Origin: Phormidesmis priestleyi
Lineage (GTDB): Bacteria; Cyanobacteriota; Cyanobacteriia; Phormidesmidales; Phormidesmidaceae
NCBI GenBank assembly: GCA_003242115.1
Contig: QBMP01000001.1
Coordinates: forward strand, 5,556 to 34,661
DNA: 29,106 bases
Direction of reading: 5' to 3'
The position numbers and the translations under genes are program-made. Under the pieces are notes generated by a model. The model did not search any database. It worked only from the letters and a program-made list of their open reading frames with translations, and was not told the origin of the DNA. Within the stretch, counting starts at the first letter, position 1; each line of letters opens with the position of its first letter. Positions 15,187-23,121 of this stretch are shown here, in pieces.

Positions 15187-16536
15187 TTAGCGCATCGTCA
15201 CAAATTCTTCGGCGGAGCTAGGGTGAATGCCGACGGTGGCGTCGAAGTCGGCTTTGGTTGCACCCATTTTGAGGGCGATCGCGATCCCTTGAATAATCTC
15301 GGCAGCGCTATCACCGACCATATGTGCGCCCAAAATTTTGTCGGTTTCGGTATGCACAATCAGCTTCATCAGCGTCTTTTCGTCCTTATTCGGTAGCGTG
15401 TAATACATTGAGCGGAAACGAGAGCGAAAAACGTGAATGTTGTCTTCGCCGTATTGAGCGATCGCCTCATCTTCAGTGATCCCCACACTCGCGGCTTCAG
15501 GCGTCGTAAACACCGCCGAAGGCACTGCCTCGTAGCTCATCAGGCGCGATTTGCCGCCATAGAGAGTGTCGGCTAGCGCGCGGCCTTCATTAATCGCTAC
15601 GGGCGTGAGGTTAATGCGGTCGGTACAGTCACCGATTGCGTAAATGCTAGGTTCAGCGGTTTGGCTGTATTTATCGGCTGCGATCGCGCCTTTGCACGTC
15701 TCTACCGCCGTATTTTCCAAGCCTAGATTGTGCAGCTTAGGTCGCCGTCCGGTCGCAGCCAAACTCACCGCATCCGCCACAATCACATGTTCATCCCCAT
15801 CATTAATGGTGACCGTAACCCCCTCACTGGTTTTCTCGATTCCCACAATTTCCGCATTGGTAATCAGCTTAATGCCCTGCTTCACCAGCGCCTCGTGCAG
15901 TTCATTGCGCACGTCCTTATCAAAGCCATTCAAAATTTGGTCTTTACGAATCACCTGAGTCACCTGAGTGCCGAGGCCATTCATCACACAGGCAAATTCG
16001 CAGCCAATATAGCCGCCGCCCAAAATCACCATCCGCTTAGGCTGCTGGGTCATTTCAAACATGCCATCAGAGGTAATCGCATATTCTATGCCCGGAAGAT
16101 CTGGCTTAACGGGTTCGCCTCCCACCGCAATCAAAATTCTCTCAGCCGTCACCTTCTGATCCCCGACTTCGAGCGTATGGCCATCTAGCAGCTTGGCATG
16201 AACCGGAAATATTTTCACCTCAGCGCTATCTACCATTCGCTGGTAGATGCTATTCAGTCGCTTCACCTCATTATTGACATCGGTGATCATCTTATTCCAG
16301 TTAAAGCTGTTGGCCTGCATATCCCAACCATAGCCAGCTGCTTCTGACAGATACTTAGGAAAACGAGAGGCGTATACCATCAGCTTTTTAGGAACGCAGC
16401 CGCGATTGACGCAGGTGCCGCCAAGGCGATCGCTCTCCGCCACCGCCACCTTTGCCCCATAAGAAGCCGCCCGCCTAGCCGTTGCAATTCCACCCGAGCC
16501 ACCACCAATCACAAAAAGGTCAAAATCGTAAGCCAT
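15187..16536 (-). CDS. gor: Glutathione reductase (FAD-dependent)
   Basis: A 449-residue flavoprotein disulfide reductase that reduces glutathione disulfide with NADPH in the cytoplasm. Seen in order: FAD motif GGGSGG at 11-16, redox disulfide C42/C47 in GGTCVNRGCVPKK, the second nucleotide-binding motif GGGYIG at 173-178 followed by R197/K198 in VIRKDQIL (position where NADPH enzymes carry basic residues), AIGDCTDRINLTPVA before the interface domain, and the C-terminal catalytic H438 and E443 in GIHPSSAEEF. The ATG at 16536 has AGGAG 6 bases upstream (16543-16547). It lies downstream, on the same strand, of the peroxiredoxin-glutaredoxin hybrid that consumes glutathione; 287 bp separate them, so gor probably also has its own promoter. 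Confidence 0.95.
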   Translation of the reverse strand: MAYDFDLFVIGGGSGGIATARRAASYGAKVAVAESDRLGGTCVNRGCVPKKLMVYASRFPKYLSEAAGYGWDMQANSFNWNKMITDVNNEVKRLNSIYQRMVDSAEVKIFPVHAKLLDGHTLEVGDQKVTAERILIAVGGEPVKPDLPGIEYAITSDGMFEMTQQPKRMVILGGGYIGCEFACVMNGLGTQVTQVIRKDQILNGFDKDVRNELHEALVKQGIKLITNAEIVGIEKTSEGVTVTINDGDEHVIVADAVSLAATGRRPKLHNLGLENTAVETCKGAIAADKYSQTAEPSIYAIGDCTDRINLTPVAINEGRALADTLYGGKSRLMSYEAVPSAVFTTPEAASVGITEDEAIAQYGEDNIHVFRSRFRSMYYTLPNKDEKTLMKLIVHTETDKILGAHMVGDSAAEIIQGIAIALKMGATKADFDATVGIHPSSAEEFVTMR

Positions 16537-16660
16537 AAGCCGCTCCTGAAGAAAAAAATAATGTCAATACAGATACAGATAAATATCCTTTTAAATAGCC
16601 TTGAGAGCTGCCTGTCAACATCGATCATATAAGGAATTAATTGGAGAGTGTTCCTCAATG

Positions 16661-16693
16661 CCCAATAAAAGCCCAATAAAAGCCCGATAAAAG
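16661..16693. repeat. 11-bp tandem repeat, three copies, upstream of gor
   Basis: CCCAATAAAAG at 16661 and 16672, and CCCGATAAAAG at 16683, followed by CCCCC. It lies ~125-157 bp before the gor start codon on the gor-upstream side, after the hybrid peroxiredoxin gene. Confidence 0.92.
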
Positions 16694-16823
16694 CCCCCTC
16701 CTTATCCTAGATAACGCTCAAAACTTAGAGCGCTATCTCATCCAAAAAGGGGGCAACAAATAGGCTTGGGCGCTGATGGCGCTATTAGTAGTACTACCAG
16801 AGCACTACCAGTAGCGCTACCGA

Positions 16824-17570
16824 TTAAGCCACTCCTAGCTTGCTAAAGTAGGCTTCCAAATCATCAGAGCCCCCAATTAAACGCCCATCGATAAAGACTT
16901 GAGGCGTCGTACCCGCATCTGAAACCGCATACAGCGCCTTGGTGGTAATGCCATTGCCAAGCTCTACCTGCTCGTAGCTCATGTCATGCGCATCTAGTAG
17001 GTCTCTAGCCTTAGCGCAGAACGGGCAGCCGGGCTTGCTAAACAAAAAGACGCGGTGAGGCTTACCGGCTTTTTCGTTGATGTAGTTCAGCATCGTATCA
17101 GCATCAGAGACTTCAAACGGATCGCCAGGCACGTCGGGCTCAATGAACATTTTCTCAACGGTGCCGTCTTTTACCAGCATAGAATAGCGCCAAGAGCGCT
17201 TGCCAAAACCCAAATCTTCTTTACCGACCAACATCCCCATGCCGTCAGTAAATTCGCCGTTTCCATCCGGAATCACCCTAATGTTGTCGGCTTCTTGGTC
17301 TTTGGCCCAAGCATTCATAACGAAGGTATCGTTGACAGACATACAGATAATGTCATCTACGCCGTTTTGCTTAAAGAGTCCAGCGTATTCGTTGTAGCCC
17401 GGTAAATGGGTAGACGAACAAGTGGGCGTAAACGCGCCCGGCAGCGAAAAGACAACAACGGTTTTACCGCTAAATAATTCATCAGTAGTCACTTCTACCC
17501 ATTCATCATTTTGACGGGTGCGAAAAGTGACGTTAGGGACTTTTTGACCTTCGCGATTTTCTAATGCCAT
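16824..17570 (-). CDS. Hybrid peroxiredoxin-glutaredoxin (Prx5-Grx fusion)
   Basis: A thiol peroxidase that reduces H2O2 and alkyl hydroperoxides and recycles itself through its own glutaredoxin domain with glutathione. I start it at the ATG at 17570 (248 residues), which has AGGAG 11 bases upstream; the frame extends another 30 codons without family similarity. Residues 1-~165 are the Prx5-type domain with peroxidatic C51 in [17 protein letters not shown]. Residues ~173-248 are glutaredoxin with the CPFC dithiol at 182-185 and the [18 protein letters not shown] glutathione-binding segment. Fusions of this order are known in Haemophilus-type bacteria and cyanobacteria. The glutathione reductase gene lies immediately downstream and cysteine synthase immediately upstream, all on one strand, making a compact glutathione-dependent peroxide-removal module. 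Confidence 0.93.
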   Translation of the reverse strand: MALENREGQKVPNVTFRTRQNDEWVEVTTDELFSGKTVVVFSLPGAFTPTCSSTHLPGYNEYAGLFKQNGVDDIICMSVNDTFVMNAWAKDQEADNIRVIPDGNGEFTDGMGMLVGKEDLGFGKRSWRYSMLVKDGTVEKMFIEPDVPGDPFEVSDADTMLNYINEKAGKPHRVFLFSKPGCPFCAKARDLLDAHDMSYEQVELGNGITTKALYAVSDAGTTPQVFIDGRLIGGSDDLEAYFSKLGVA

Positions 17571-17637
17571 GAAACAATCATCTCCTAAAAAATAAAATTC
17601 GATGTCAGCGCGAAAGTGCCGTATCTCTGCCGTATAT

Positions 17638-17665
17638 AAAATAAGGCGGTACAAAGCCACGTAAA
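17638..17665 (-). promoter_or_regulatory. Candidate promoter of the Prx-Grx hybrid gene
   Basis: On the minus strand, TTTACG (17660-17665) and TATTTT (17638-17643) are separated by 16 bp, each matching the sigma-70 consensus at 4 of 6 positions. It lies after the candidate cysK terminator and ~70 bp before the start codon. Confidence 0.3.
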
Positions 17666-17670
17666 GGCCA

Positions 17671-17702
17671 TATAAAATTGACCCTGTAAGCTCGCAGGGT
17701 CA
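17671..17702 (-). terminator. Candidate rho-independent terminator of cysK
   Basis: On the minus strand, TGACCCTG (17695-17702) and CAGGGTCA (17679-17686) form a perfect 8-bp stem with an 8-base loop, followed by ATTTTATAT. It lies ~130 bp after the cysK stop and before the Prx-Grx gene. Confidence 0.5.
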
Positions 17703-17727
17703 CGCTACAAATTTACATAACCAACCA

Positions 17728-17758
17728 CTAAATCATACTCATTACGAGTACGATTTAG
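17728..17758. promoter_or_regulatory. Strong inverted repeat between cysK and the Prx-Grx hybrid gene
   Basis: 13-bp arms with one mismatch around a 5-base centre: CTAAATC-a-TACTC, attac, GAGTA-c-GATTTAG. No T-run follows on the minus strand, so it is not a classical cysK terminator. It may be an operator, an RNA hairpin that protects the cysK 3' end, or the first of two hairpins. Confidence 0.55.
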
Positions 17759-17830
17759 CGACCGATAAGATAAATCTATCTAAAGAAGTAGATTTGAAAA
17801 GGCATTGAGTTTGAAAGGATTTTGATGCCT

Positions 17831-18820
17831 TTATCCCGGCAGAAAATCGTCAGACCAAAGCCCTTTGCTCACAAGCCACTCCCGGTTAAATATTTTGGAC
17901 TGATAGCGAGAGCCACCGTCGCAGAGTATCGTCACAATCGTATGCCCAGGCCCCATTGATTTTGCCAGCGCTACGGCTGCGCCAACATTAATGCCGACAG
18001 AGCCGCCCATAAACAGTCCTTCTTTGTAAAGCAGCTGATAAATCACTCTGAGCGCTTCGTGATCGTCTATTTGCAGCGCATCATCAATTGGTGCGCCTTC
18101 CATATTGCCAGTCACGCGGCTATTGCCAATGCCTTCGGTAATAGAATTGCCTTCAGGCTTGATTTCGCCTGTTTTAACATAGCTGTATAGCCCGCTGCCC
18201 ATCGGGTCAGCGACGACACAGCGCACATTCGGATTTTTCTCCTTTAAAAACATGGCGACGCCCGCGTAGGTGCCGCCCGTGCCGGTAGCCGCCGTCCAGC
18301 CGTCGATTTTACCGTCGGTTTGGGCCCACATTTCGGGCCCAGTCGTTTCGTAGTGAGCCTGACGGTTGGCGAGGTTTTCAAACTGATTGGCCCAGATGGC
18401 ATTGTCTAGCTCATCGGCCAAGCGACCCGAAACTTTAACATAGTTATTGTCATCTTTGTAGGGCACTGCCGGGATGGTGCGCACATCTGCGCCGAGAGTT
18501 CGCAGCAAATCAATTTTTTCTTGAGACTGCGTTTCAGGGATAACGATGACGCACTTGTAGCCCTTCGCGTTGCAAATATGGGTGAGGCCAATGCCCGTAT
18601 TGCCAGCGGTACCTTCGACGACGGTGCCGCCCGGCTTCAGCCTGCCATCTTTTTCAGCCTGCTCGATGATAAATAAAGCCGCTCTATCTTTCACCGATCC
18701 GCCTGGGTTTAGAAACTCTGCTTTGCCCAAAATTTCGCAGCCCGTTTCTTCGCTAAAGCTATTCAGCCGAATCAGAGGCGTATTGCCTACCGTGCCGACA
18801 AATCCTGATTTAATGTCCAT
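17831..18820 (-). CDS. cysK: Cysteine synthase (O-acetylserine sulfhydrylase), PLP-dependent
   Basis: 329 residues. It forms L-cysteine from O-acetylserine and sulfide. The PLP lysine is K44 in NPGGSVKDRAA; the substrate loop VEGTAGNTGIGL, phosphate-binding TGTGGTYAG, TEGIGNSRVTGN and the C-terminal VTILCDGGSRYQSK are all visible. Compared with enterobacterial CysK the C-terminus is longer and ends WLVSKGLWSDDFLPG, a form seen in a cyanobacterial/actinobacterial/fungal subgroup; members of that subgroup can have related beta-replacement activities, so exact substrate preference is open. No strong ribosome binding site precedes the ATG at 18820. It lies 52 bp downstream of the desaturase/SDR fusion on the same strand. 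Its product is the limiting precursor of glutathione used by the next two genes. Confidence 0.9.
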   Translation of the reverse strand: MDIKSGFVGTVGNTPLIRLNSFSEETGCEILGKAEFLNPGGSVKDRAALFIIEQAEKDGRLKPGGTVVEGTAGNTGIGLTHICNAKGYKCVIVIPETQSQEKIDLLRTLGADVRTIPAVPYKDDNNYVKVSGRLADELDNAIWANQFENLANRQAHYETTGPEMWAQTDGKIDGWTAATGTGGTYAGVAMFLKEKNPNVRCVVADPMGSGLYSYVKTGEIKPEGNSITEGIGNSRVTGNMEGAPIDDALQIDDHEALRVIYQLLYKEGLFMGGSVGINVGAAVALAKSMGPGHTIVTILCDGGSRYQSKIFNREWLVSKGLWSDDFLPG

Positions 18821-18872
18821 CTGCTACTACACTTCGTCATTCCACCCTTTTATCCTAATGGGGAACGGGCGA

Positions 18873-20123
18873 TCAGGTTTCTTTTGATGATTCAGCTGTG
18901 GACGGATCTAAGGCGAAATTTTTTAAAGTCAGTTTGAAGTAAAGGGTCTGGGATAGTTCTTTAAGTGGGAAAAGGAGATAGGTAAGCGGATTGATGGTGA
19001 CAATAATGTTGCGGACATCTCGCTTGGCTAAAAAGAGAATTGTCCGAGCAATAGCATTCGCATTCATAATTCCGTAAGGATTTAAGTTACTTTTAAACGG
19101 CCCTAGCACCAGCTTGCGAATCACGCACGGCGCATCCGTTCTACGCAGATTTATAATATCTCCGATTAGCCGCTTAGAGATTTCATACAGCGGGCTGAAA
19201 GCAGGGTTCACTTCAGCTTCGGAGGTATTGATCCACACCTCTTTAGTGGCACGGCCTGTGCGATCATCAACCGTTTTCAAAAAGATTTCCATTAGCCGCC
19301 AAGCGGACAAGGCATTGACTTCTAAAGATTGTTCAATCGCGCCAATCGATCTTTCGCCCATGACGTTAATGCCGTGATTGATGATCAAAATATCAATTTT
19401 ATTGAAAGCGTCGCGCAAATTCGCTTCTTCTCCAGTTTGCCAAGCAATAGTTTTGGTGGCCCCTGAGATATTGACGGATGCAGAAGTCGTTAAGGCAATT
19501 GGTTTTGCACCTTGTTTGGCCAAAGCTTGAATTAACGCCCGACCCAATGTGCCGGATGCGCCAGTGACGGCAACGGTTTTACCTTTGAGTGAAAGGGCAG
19601 TGCCGAGAAGCTTGTCGCTAATCGGGAAAAGCCCTGCGTAATAGGCGTTGGTATCGTCGAAGTGATGCCGCCAGTGATAGGTGCGGTTGACTTTCCAATA
19701 GCCTGGAATGCCGGTGAGAGGGCCGGGTTCGTGGGTGAGATCGGTGCTAGTGAGCAAACCGCGCGATCGCGCCACCGCCGCCACCAAAAAACCAGCCGCA
19801 TAAACGACGCCTGCCCAAAGCCCGCTAATGCCAGTTGCCAAAGCCGCTAGCGCCATCACCGCGATCATAAATGCAGATTCTGGAACGTCATTATAGAGCT
19901 GCGCTTTGCGATAGATCTCGGTGCTCAGCGGTGAAAAATCTTTTTTGTAGGCGCGGTGATGCCAGCCATGCAGCCGCTGTAATGGAGCCCACTGGTGGCT
20001 GAGAAAATGGTACAGATCGCGCACCATTTCGACTAAAACGATGGCCGCGATCGCCCACCCAACCTGAGCCATCTCAATCTGCGCAAAAAACTTTTCCAAC
20101 CCATCAAATGCAGTAGCTGCCAT
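18873..20123 (-). CDS. Bifunctional fatty acid hydroxylase (sterol desaturase-like) / short-chain dehydrogenase
   Basis: A 416-residue fusion. Residues 1-~175 are a membrane di-iron hydroxylase domain with three His clusters: H39-x3-H43, H52-xx-H55-H56 (LHGWHH) and H150-xx-H153-H154 (YHWRHH). It has hydrophobic helices near 20-32 and 83-118. Residues ~180-400 are a short-chain dehydrogenase with the TGASGTLG nucleotide motif (187-194), NHG (249-251, in place of the usual NNAG), S301 and the Y313-xxx-K317 catalytic pair. Such fusions are annotated in many cyanobacteria; plant CER1/CER3 wax proteins have a similar order of a hydroxylase domain and a second domain, but I do not infer the same reaction. 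The substrate is probably an acyl chain or isoprenoid. It is divergent from the acyl-ACP synthetase gene 258 bp away. Confidence 0.85.
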   Translation of the reverse strand: MAATAFDGLEKFFAQIEMAQVGWAIAAIVLVEMVRDLYHFLSHQWAPLQRLHGWHHRAYKKDFSPLSTEIYRKAQLYNDVPESAFMIAVMALAALATGISGLWAGVVYAAGFLVAAVARSRGLLTSTDLTHEPGPLTGIPGYWKVNRTYHWRHHFDDTNAYYAGLFPISDKLLGTALSLKGKTVAVTGASGTLGRALIQALAKQGAKPIALTTSASVNISGATKTIAWQTGEEANLRDAFNKIDILIINHGINVMGERSIGAIEQSLEVNALSAWRLMEIFLKTVDDRTGRATKEVWINTSEAEVNPAFSPLYEISKRLIGDIINLRRTDAPCVIRKLVLGPFKSNLNPYGIMNANAIARTILFLAKRDVRNIIVTINPLTYLLFPLKELSQTLYFKLTLKNFALDPSTAESSKET

Positions 20124-20381
20124 AGTTAAAATTCAATAGTTATTTAATAGTTTAGAAGCCAAAAGTTTAAAGATTTAAAACAGTGCTCAATGCTGCTTAA
20201 AAGTAATGGTAAAACCCCCAGTAGCGCTCAGGTGAAAAAGTCTGCGCGATATTGGTTTGGTCTAAATGGCTTAGCAGCAATGCCTACTGTCACAATCTGA
20301 AATGTACAGTGGCCGGAAATCCGGGTATTCTACTATCAAGGATTCTTGGTATACACCGACACTTAGGGGTAAAAACAGGCC

Positions 20382-22319
20382 ATGACGGCGCTACACACAG
20401 AAGAAAAAAATAACTGGGCTCAGGCTATCAACTATAGCCAAGTTGCGGCAATTCCTGAAGTGTGGCCGATTGTGGCGAAAAAATACGGCAATAGCCTCGC
20501 CCTGCGCGACCCTCACACCAATCCTGAAACCCGTTACACCTATGCCGAGCTAGCCGCTGACATTAGGCAGTTTGCGATTGGTTTACAGAGCCTCGGCGTG
20601 CAGCCCAATGACACTATCGCCCTTTTTAGTGAAAATCGCCCGCGTTGGCTAGTCGCTGACCAGGGGATTATGACCACTGGGGCAGTGGATGCAGTACGCG
20701 GTGCGAATGCTGAAACTAGCGAACTAATATTTATCTTAAATAACAGTGATAGCACTGGTTTGGTCGTGCAAGATGTGACCACTTTACAAAAGCTTTCAGA
20801 GGCCTTGGCCGCTGGTGTGGGTCAACTAGAGCGGGCTTTGCGGTTTGTAATTTTACTCACAGACGAAGCGGTTGATCCAGAGGCTGCCAAAAGCTTAGGA
20901 ACCGACGTACCTTTGCTGAACTTCGCTGAGCTAATGGCGCTGGGAAAGGCTTCAGAGCGCCCGTTTACGCCTGTAGACTATGGGCGCGATCGCACCGCCA
21001 CCTTAATCTACACCTCCGGCACCTCCGGCTTGCCCAAAGGCGTGATGCTCAGCCACGACAATTTGTTTTCTCAAATCTCCGGGGCGTCTGCCGTCGTAAA
21101 TGTTGGCCCAGCGGAAACGGTGATGAGCATTTTGCCGATTTGGCACGCTTACGAGCGTTCCTTTGAATACTTTGTGCTGTCTCAGGGCGTCACCCAAATT
21201 TATACCAACATCCGCTACGTCAAAAAAGACCTTAAAGACTACAGCCCGCAGTATATGGTGGCTGTGCCTCGGCTGTGGGAGTCAATTTATGAAGGGGTGC
21301 AAAAGCAGTTTCGCGAGCAGCCGGAGAGCAAGCAAAAGCTGGTGAACTTTTTCCTCACGCGCAGTCGCGAATACATTGTGAGTAAGCGCACGTTGGCTGG
21401 ATTAAACTTAGAAAATCTGGACAGTTCGCCCGTGCAAAAGCTAGTCGCGGCGCTGAAGCTGGTTTATCTTTGGCCGATTCATCAGATTGGCGATCGCGTC
21501 GTCTACACCAAAGTCCGCGCGGCTATGGGCGGCAAGGTCGATTATCTAGTCAGCGGCGGTGGCTCCATTGCCGACTATCTGGAAGACTTTTACGAAATTG
21601 CTGGGATTGAAATTTTAGGCGGCTACGGCCTGACTGAAACCTCCCCGATTACCCATGTTCGTCGCCCCTGGCGCAACCTACGCGGCGCAGATGGACAAGC
21701 CGTGCCGGGAGCTGAAACCGCCATCGTCAACCTCGAAACCCGTCAGCCAGTGCCCGTTGGCCAGCCCGGACTGGTTTTACTGCGCGGCCCGCAAATTATG
21801 CAGGGCTACTACAAAAATCCTGACGCTACCGCCAAAGCCATTGATGCAGACGGCTGGTTTGATACAGGCGATTTGGGCCAGCTTACTGCTCAGGGCGACT
21901 TGATTATTACTGGCCGCGTCAAAGACACCATTGTGCTTACCAACGGCGAAAATATTGAACCCACCCCAATTGAAAACGCCTGTCTGCGCAGCCCCTACAT
22001 CGATCAAATAATGCTCGTTGGCCAAGATCAAAAAGCGTTGGGAGCGCTGATTGTGCCGAACAGGGAAGCCTTAGAAGGTTGGGCTAAAGGCCAACCGATT
22101 GATCTCAAAGCTGAGGCCGTACAGAACCTGTTCAAGCAAGAGCTAAAGCGCGAAGTCGCTAACCGTCCTGGCTATCGCCCTGATGATCGCATTGGCCTAT
22201 TTGCTTTGTTAGCAGAACCGTTTACCGTAGAGAACGGCTTGCTGACGCAAAAGTTGAGCTTAAAGCGGCATGTGGTGAGCGATCGCTATCAAGCAACCAT
22301 TGCCGCTCTCTACGCCTAA
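20382..22319 (+). CDS. aas: Acyl-ACP synthetase / long-chain fatty acid-CoA ligase
   Basis: A 645-residue ANL-family adenylating enzyme. Most cyanobacteria have one such enzyme, acyl-ACP synthetase, which reactivates free fatty acids released from membranes; I assign aas on that ground. Motifs: P-loop-like YTSGTSGLPKGVMLSH starting near residue 209, the QYMVAVPRLWESIYEGV segment of long-chain ligases, GGYGLTETSPI, WFDTGDLG, GRVKDTIVLTNGENIEPTPIE and the C-terminal TQKLSLKRH with the expected catalytic lysine. The start at 20382 is an ATG with only a weak upstream AGGGG. CoA versus ACP as acceptor cannot be decided by eye. It is divergent from the hydroxylase/SDR fusion, another likely acyl-chain enzyme. 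Confidence 0.9.
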   Translation: MTALHTEEKNNWAQAINYSQVAAIPEVWPIVAKKYGNSLALRDPHTNPETRYTYAELAADIRQFAIGLQSLGVQPNDTIALFSENRPRWLVADQGIMTTGAVDAVRGANAETSELIFILNNSDSTGLVVQDVTTLQKLSEALAAGVGQLERALRFVILLTDEAVDPEAAKSLGTDVPLLNFAELMALGKASERPFTPVDYGRDRTATLIYTSGTSGLPKGVMLSHDNLFSQISGASAVVNVGPAETVMSILPIWHAYERSFEYFVLSQGVTQIYTNIRYVKKDLKDYSPQYMVAVPRLWESIYEGVQKQFREQPESKQKLVNFFLTRSREYIVSKRTLAGLNLENLDSSPVQKLVAALKLVYLWPIHQIGDRVVYTKVRAAMGGKVDYLVSGGGSIADYLEDFYEIAGIEILGGYGLTETSPITHVRRPWRNLRGADGQAVPGAETAIVNLETRQPVPVGQPGLVLLRGPQIMQGYYKNPDATAKAIDADGWFDTGDLGQLTAQGDLIITGRVKDTIVLTNGENIEPTPIENACLRSPYIDQIMLVGQDQKALGALIVPNREALEGWAKGQPIDLKAEAVQNLFKQELKREVANRPGYRPDDRIGLFALLAEPFTVENGLLTQKLSLKRHVVSDRYQATIAALYA

Positions 22320-22463
22320 CCATCCCCTGTATAGACCAGTACCTAAGTAAAACAAAAAATGCTCTGTATGCTTAACTCTAAACGCAATTCTAAATAGCAG
22401 TTGGGGTTGCTCTACTGGCCATCTGGCTCTAGGCTAAACCCGTCATTGATGTTTGATTTTTCA

Positions 22464-22485
22464 TTCAAAAGCGCTTCAAAAGCGC
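22464..22485. repeat. 11-bp tandem duplication upstream of the YlqD-family gene
   Basis: TTCAAAAGCGC twice, identical, ~50 bp before the start codon at 22534. Confidence 0.88.
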
Positions 22486-22533
22486 CTAAAGCCTCAAATT
22501 TTCAGCCGTTCACCTATTTTTATAACTTCAATC

Positions 22534-22983
22534 ATGGATGTTTCTCAGTCTCAGCTGCTGCTTAAGCGGGTCGTTAATATCAAAGCAATTGTTACCCCAC
22601 TTTGGAAAGATGAAGCTCAAAAGCAGCTACAGGATCAGCTCAATCAAATTGACGGTCGTTTGCAGCAGCTTGAAATGCAGAGTCAGCGCATCTTAAGCGA
22701 AATGCAAAAGCAAGGCGCTAGCCCTACCGACGTCGCCGTCTCGCAGCAAATTACCAGCGTTCAGGGCAAGCTCAACCAGGATAAAAGCCAGCTCCTCCAG
22801 CAAAAAAACCAGCTGCTTCAGCAGCTTCAGCAAGTACAGACCTTAGAACTCGACAAAGAAGTCAGCCAGGGTCAAATCGACGGCTTTTTCCGCGTTGCCG
22901 TGGGCGATCACATGATCAAAAAAATGCAGGTCGAGATTTTGCTCCGCGATGGCATCGTTGAAGATATTCGCGGCGAACTTTAA
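22534..22983 (+). CDS. YlqD-family coiled-coil protein
   Basis: 149 residues from the ATG at 22534; the frame continues upstream but the extra residues include a translated 11-bp repeat and do not look conserved. The protein begins MDVSQSQLLLKRVVNIKAIVT, then a long Gln-rich coiled coil (~28-110, for example QDQLNQIDGRLQQLEMQ and QLLQQKNQLLQQLQQ), and ends with a small beta segment (GQIDGFFRVAVGDHM, VEILLRDGIVEDIRG) typical of YlqD proteins in firmicutes and cyanobacteria. The function is unknown; a scaffold or RNA/ribosome-associated role has no direct support here. It lies between aas and the PDH E2 gene on the same strand. Confidence 0.75.
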   Translation: MDVSQSQLLLKRVVNIKAIVTPLWKDEAQKQLQDQLNQIDGRLQQLEMQSQRILSEMQKQGASPTDVAVSQQITSVQGKLNQDKSQLLQQKNQLLQQLQQVQTLELDKEVSQGQIDGFFRVAVGDHMIKKMQVEILLRDGIVEDIRGEL

Positions 22984-23121
22984 AGAGTTCTACAGAGAGT
23001 TCTACCAAAGAGTCAACTAGAGAGCCAACGCGGCACCCCACAACGCCACGCCACGGGATACAATAAATCGCGCTGGCGGTTGTCAGCTTCTCCTAACTGT
23101 CCACTCCCCAACCCTCCATCC

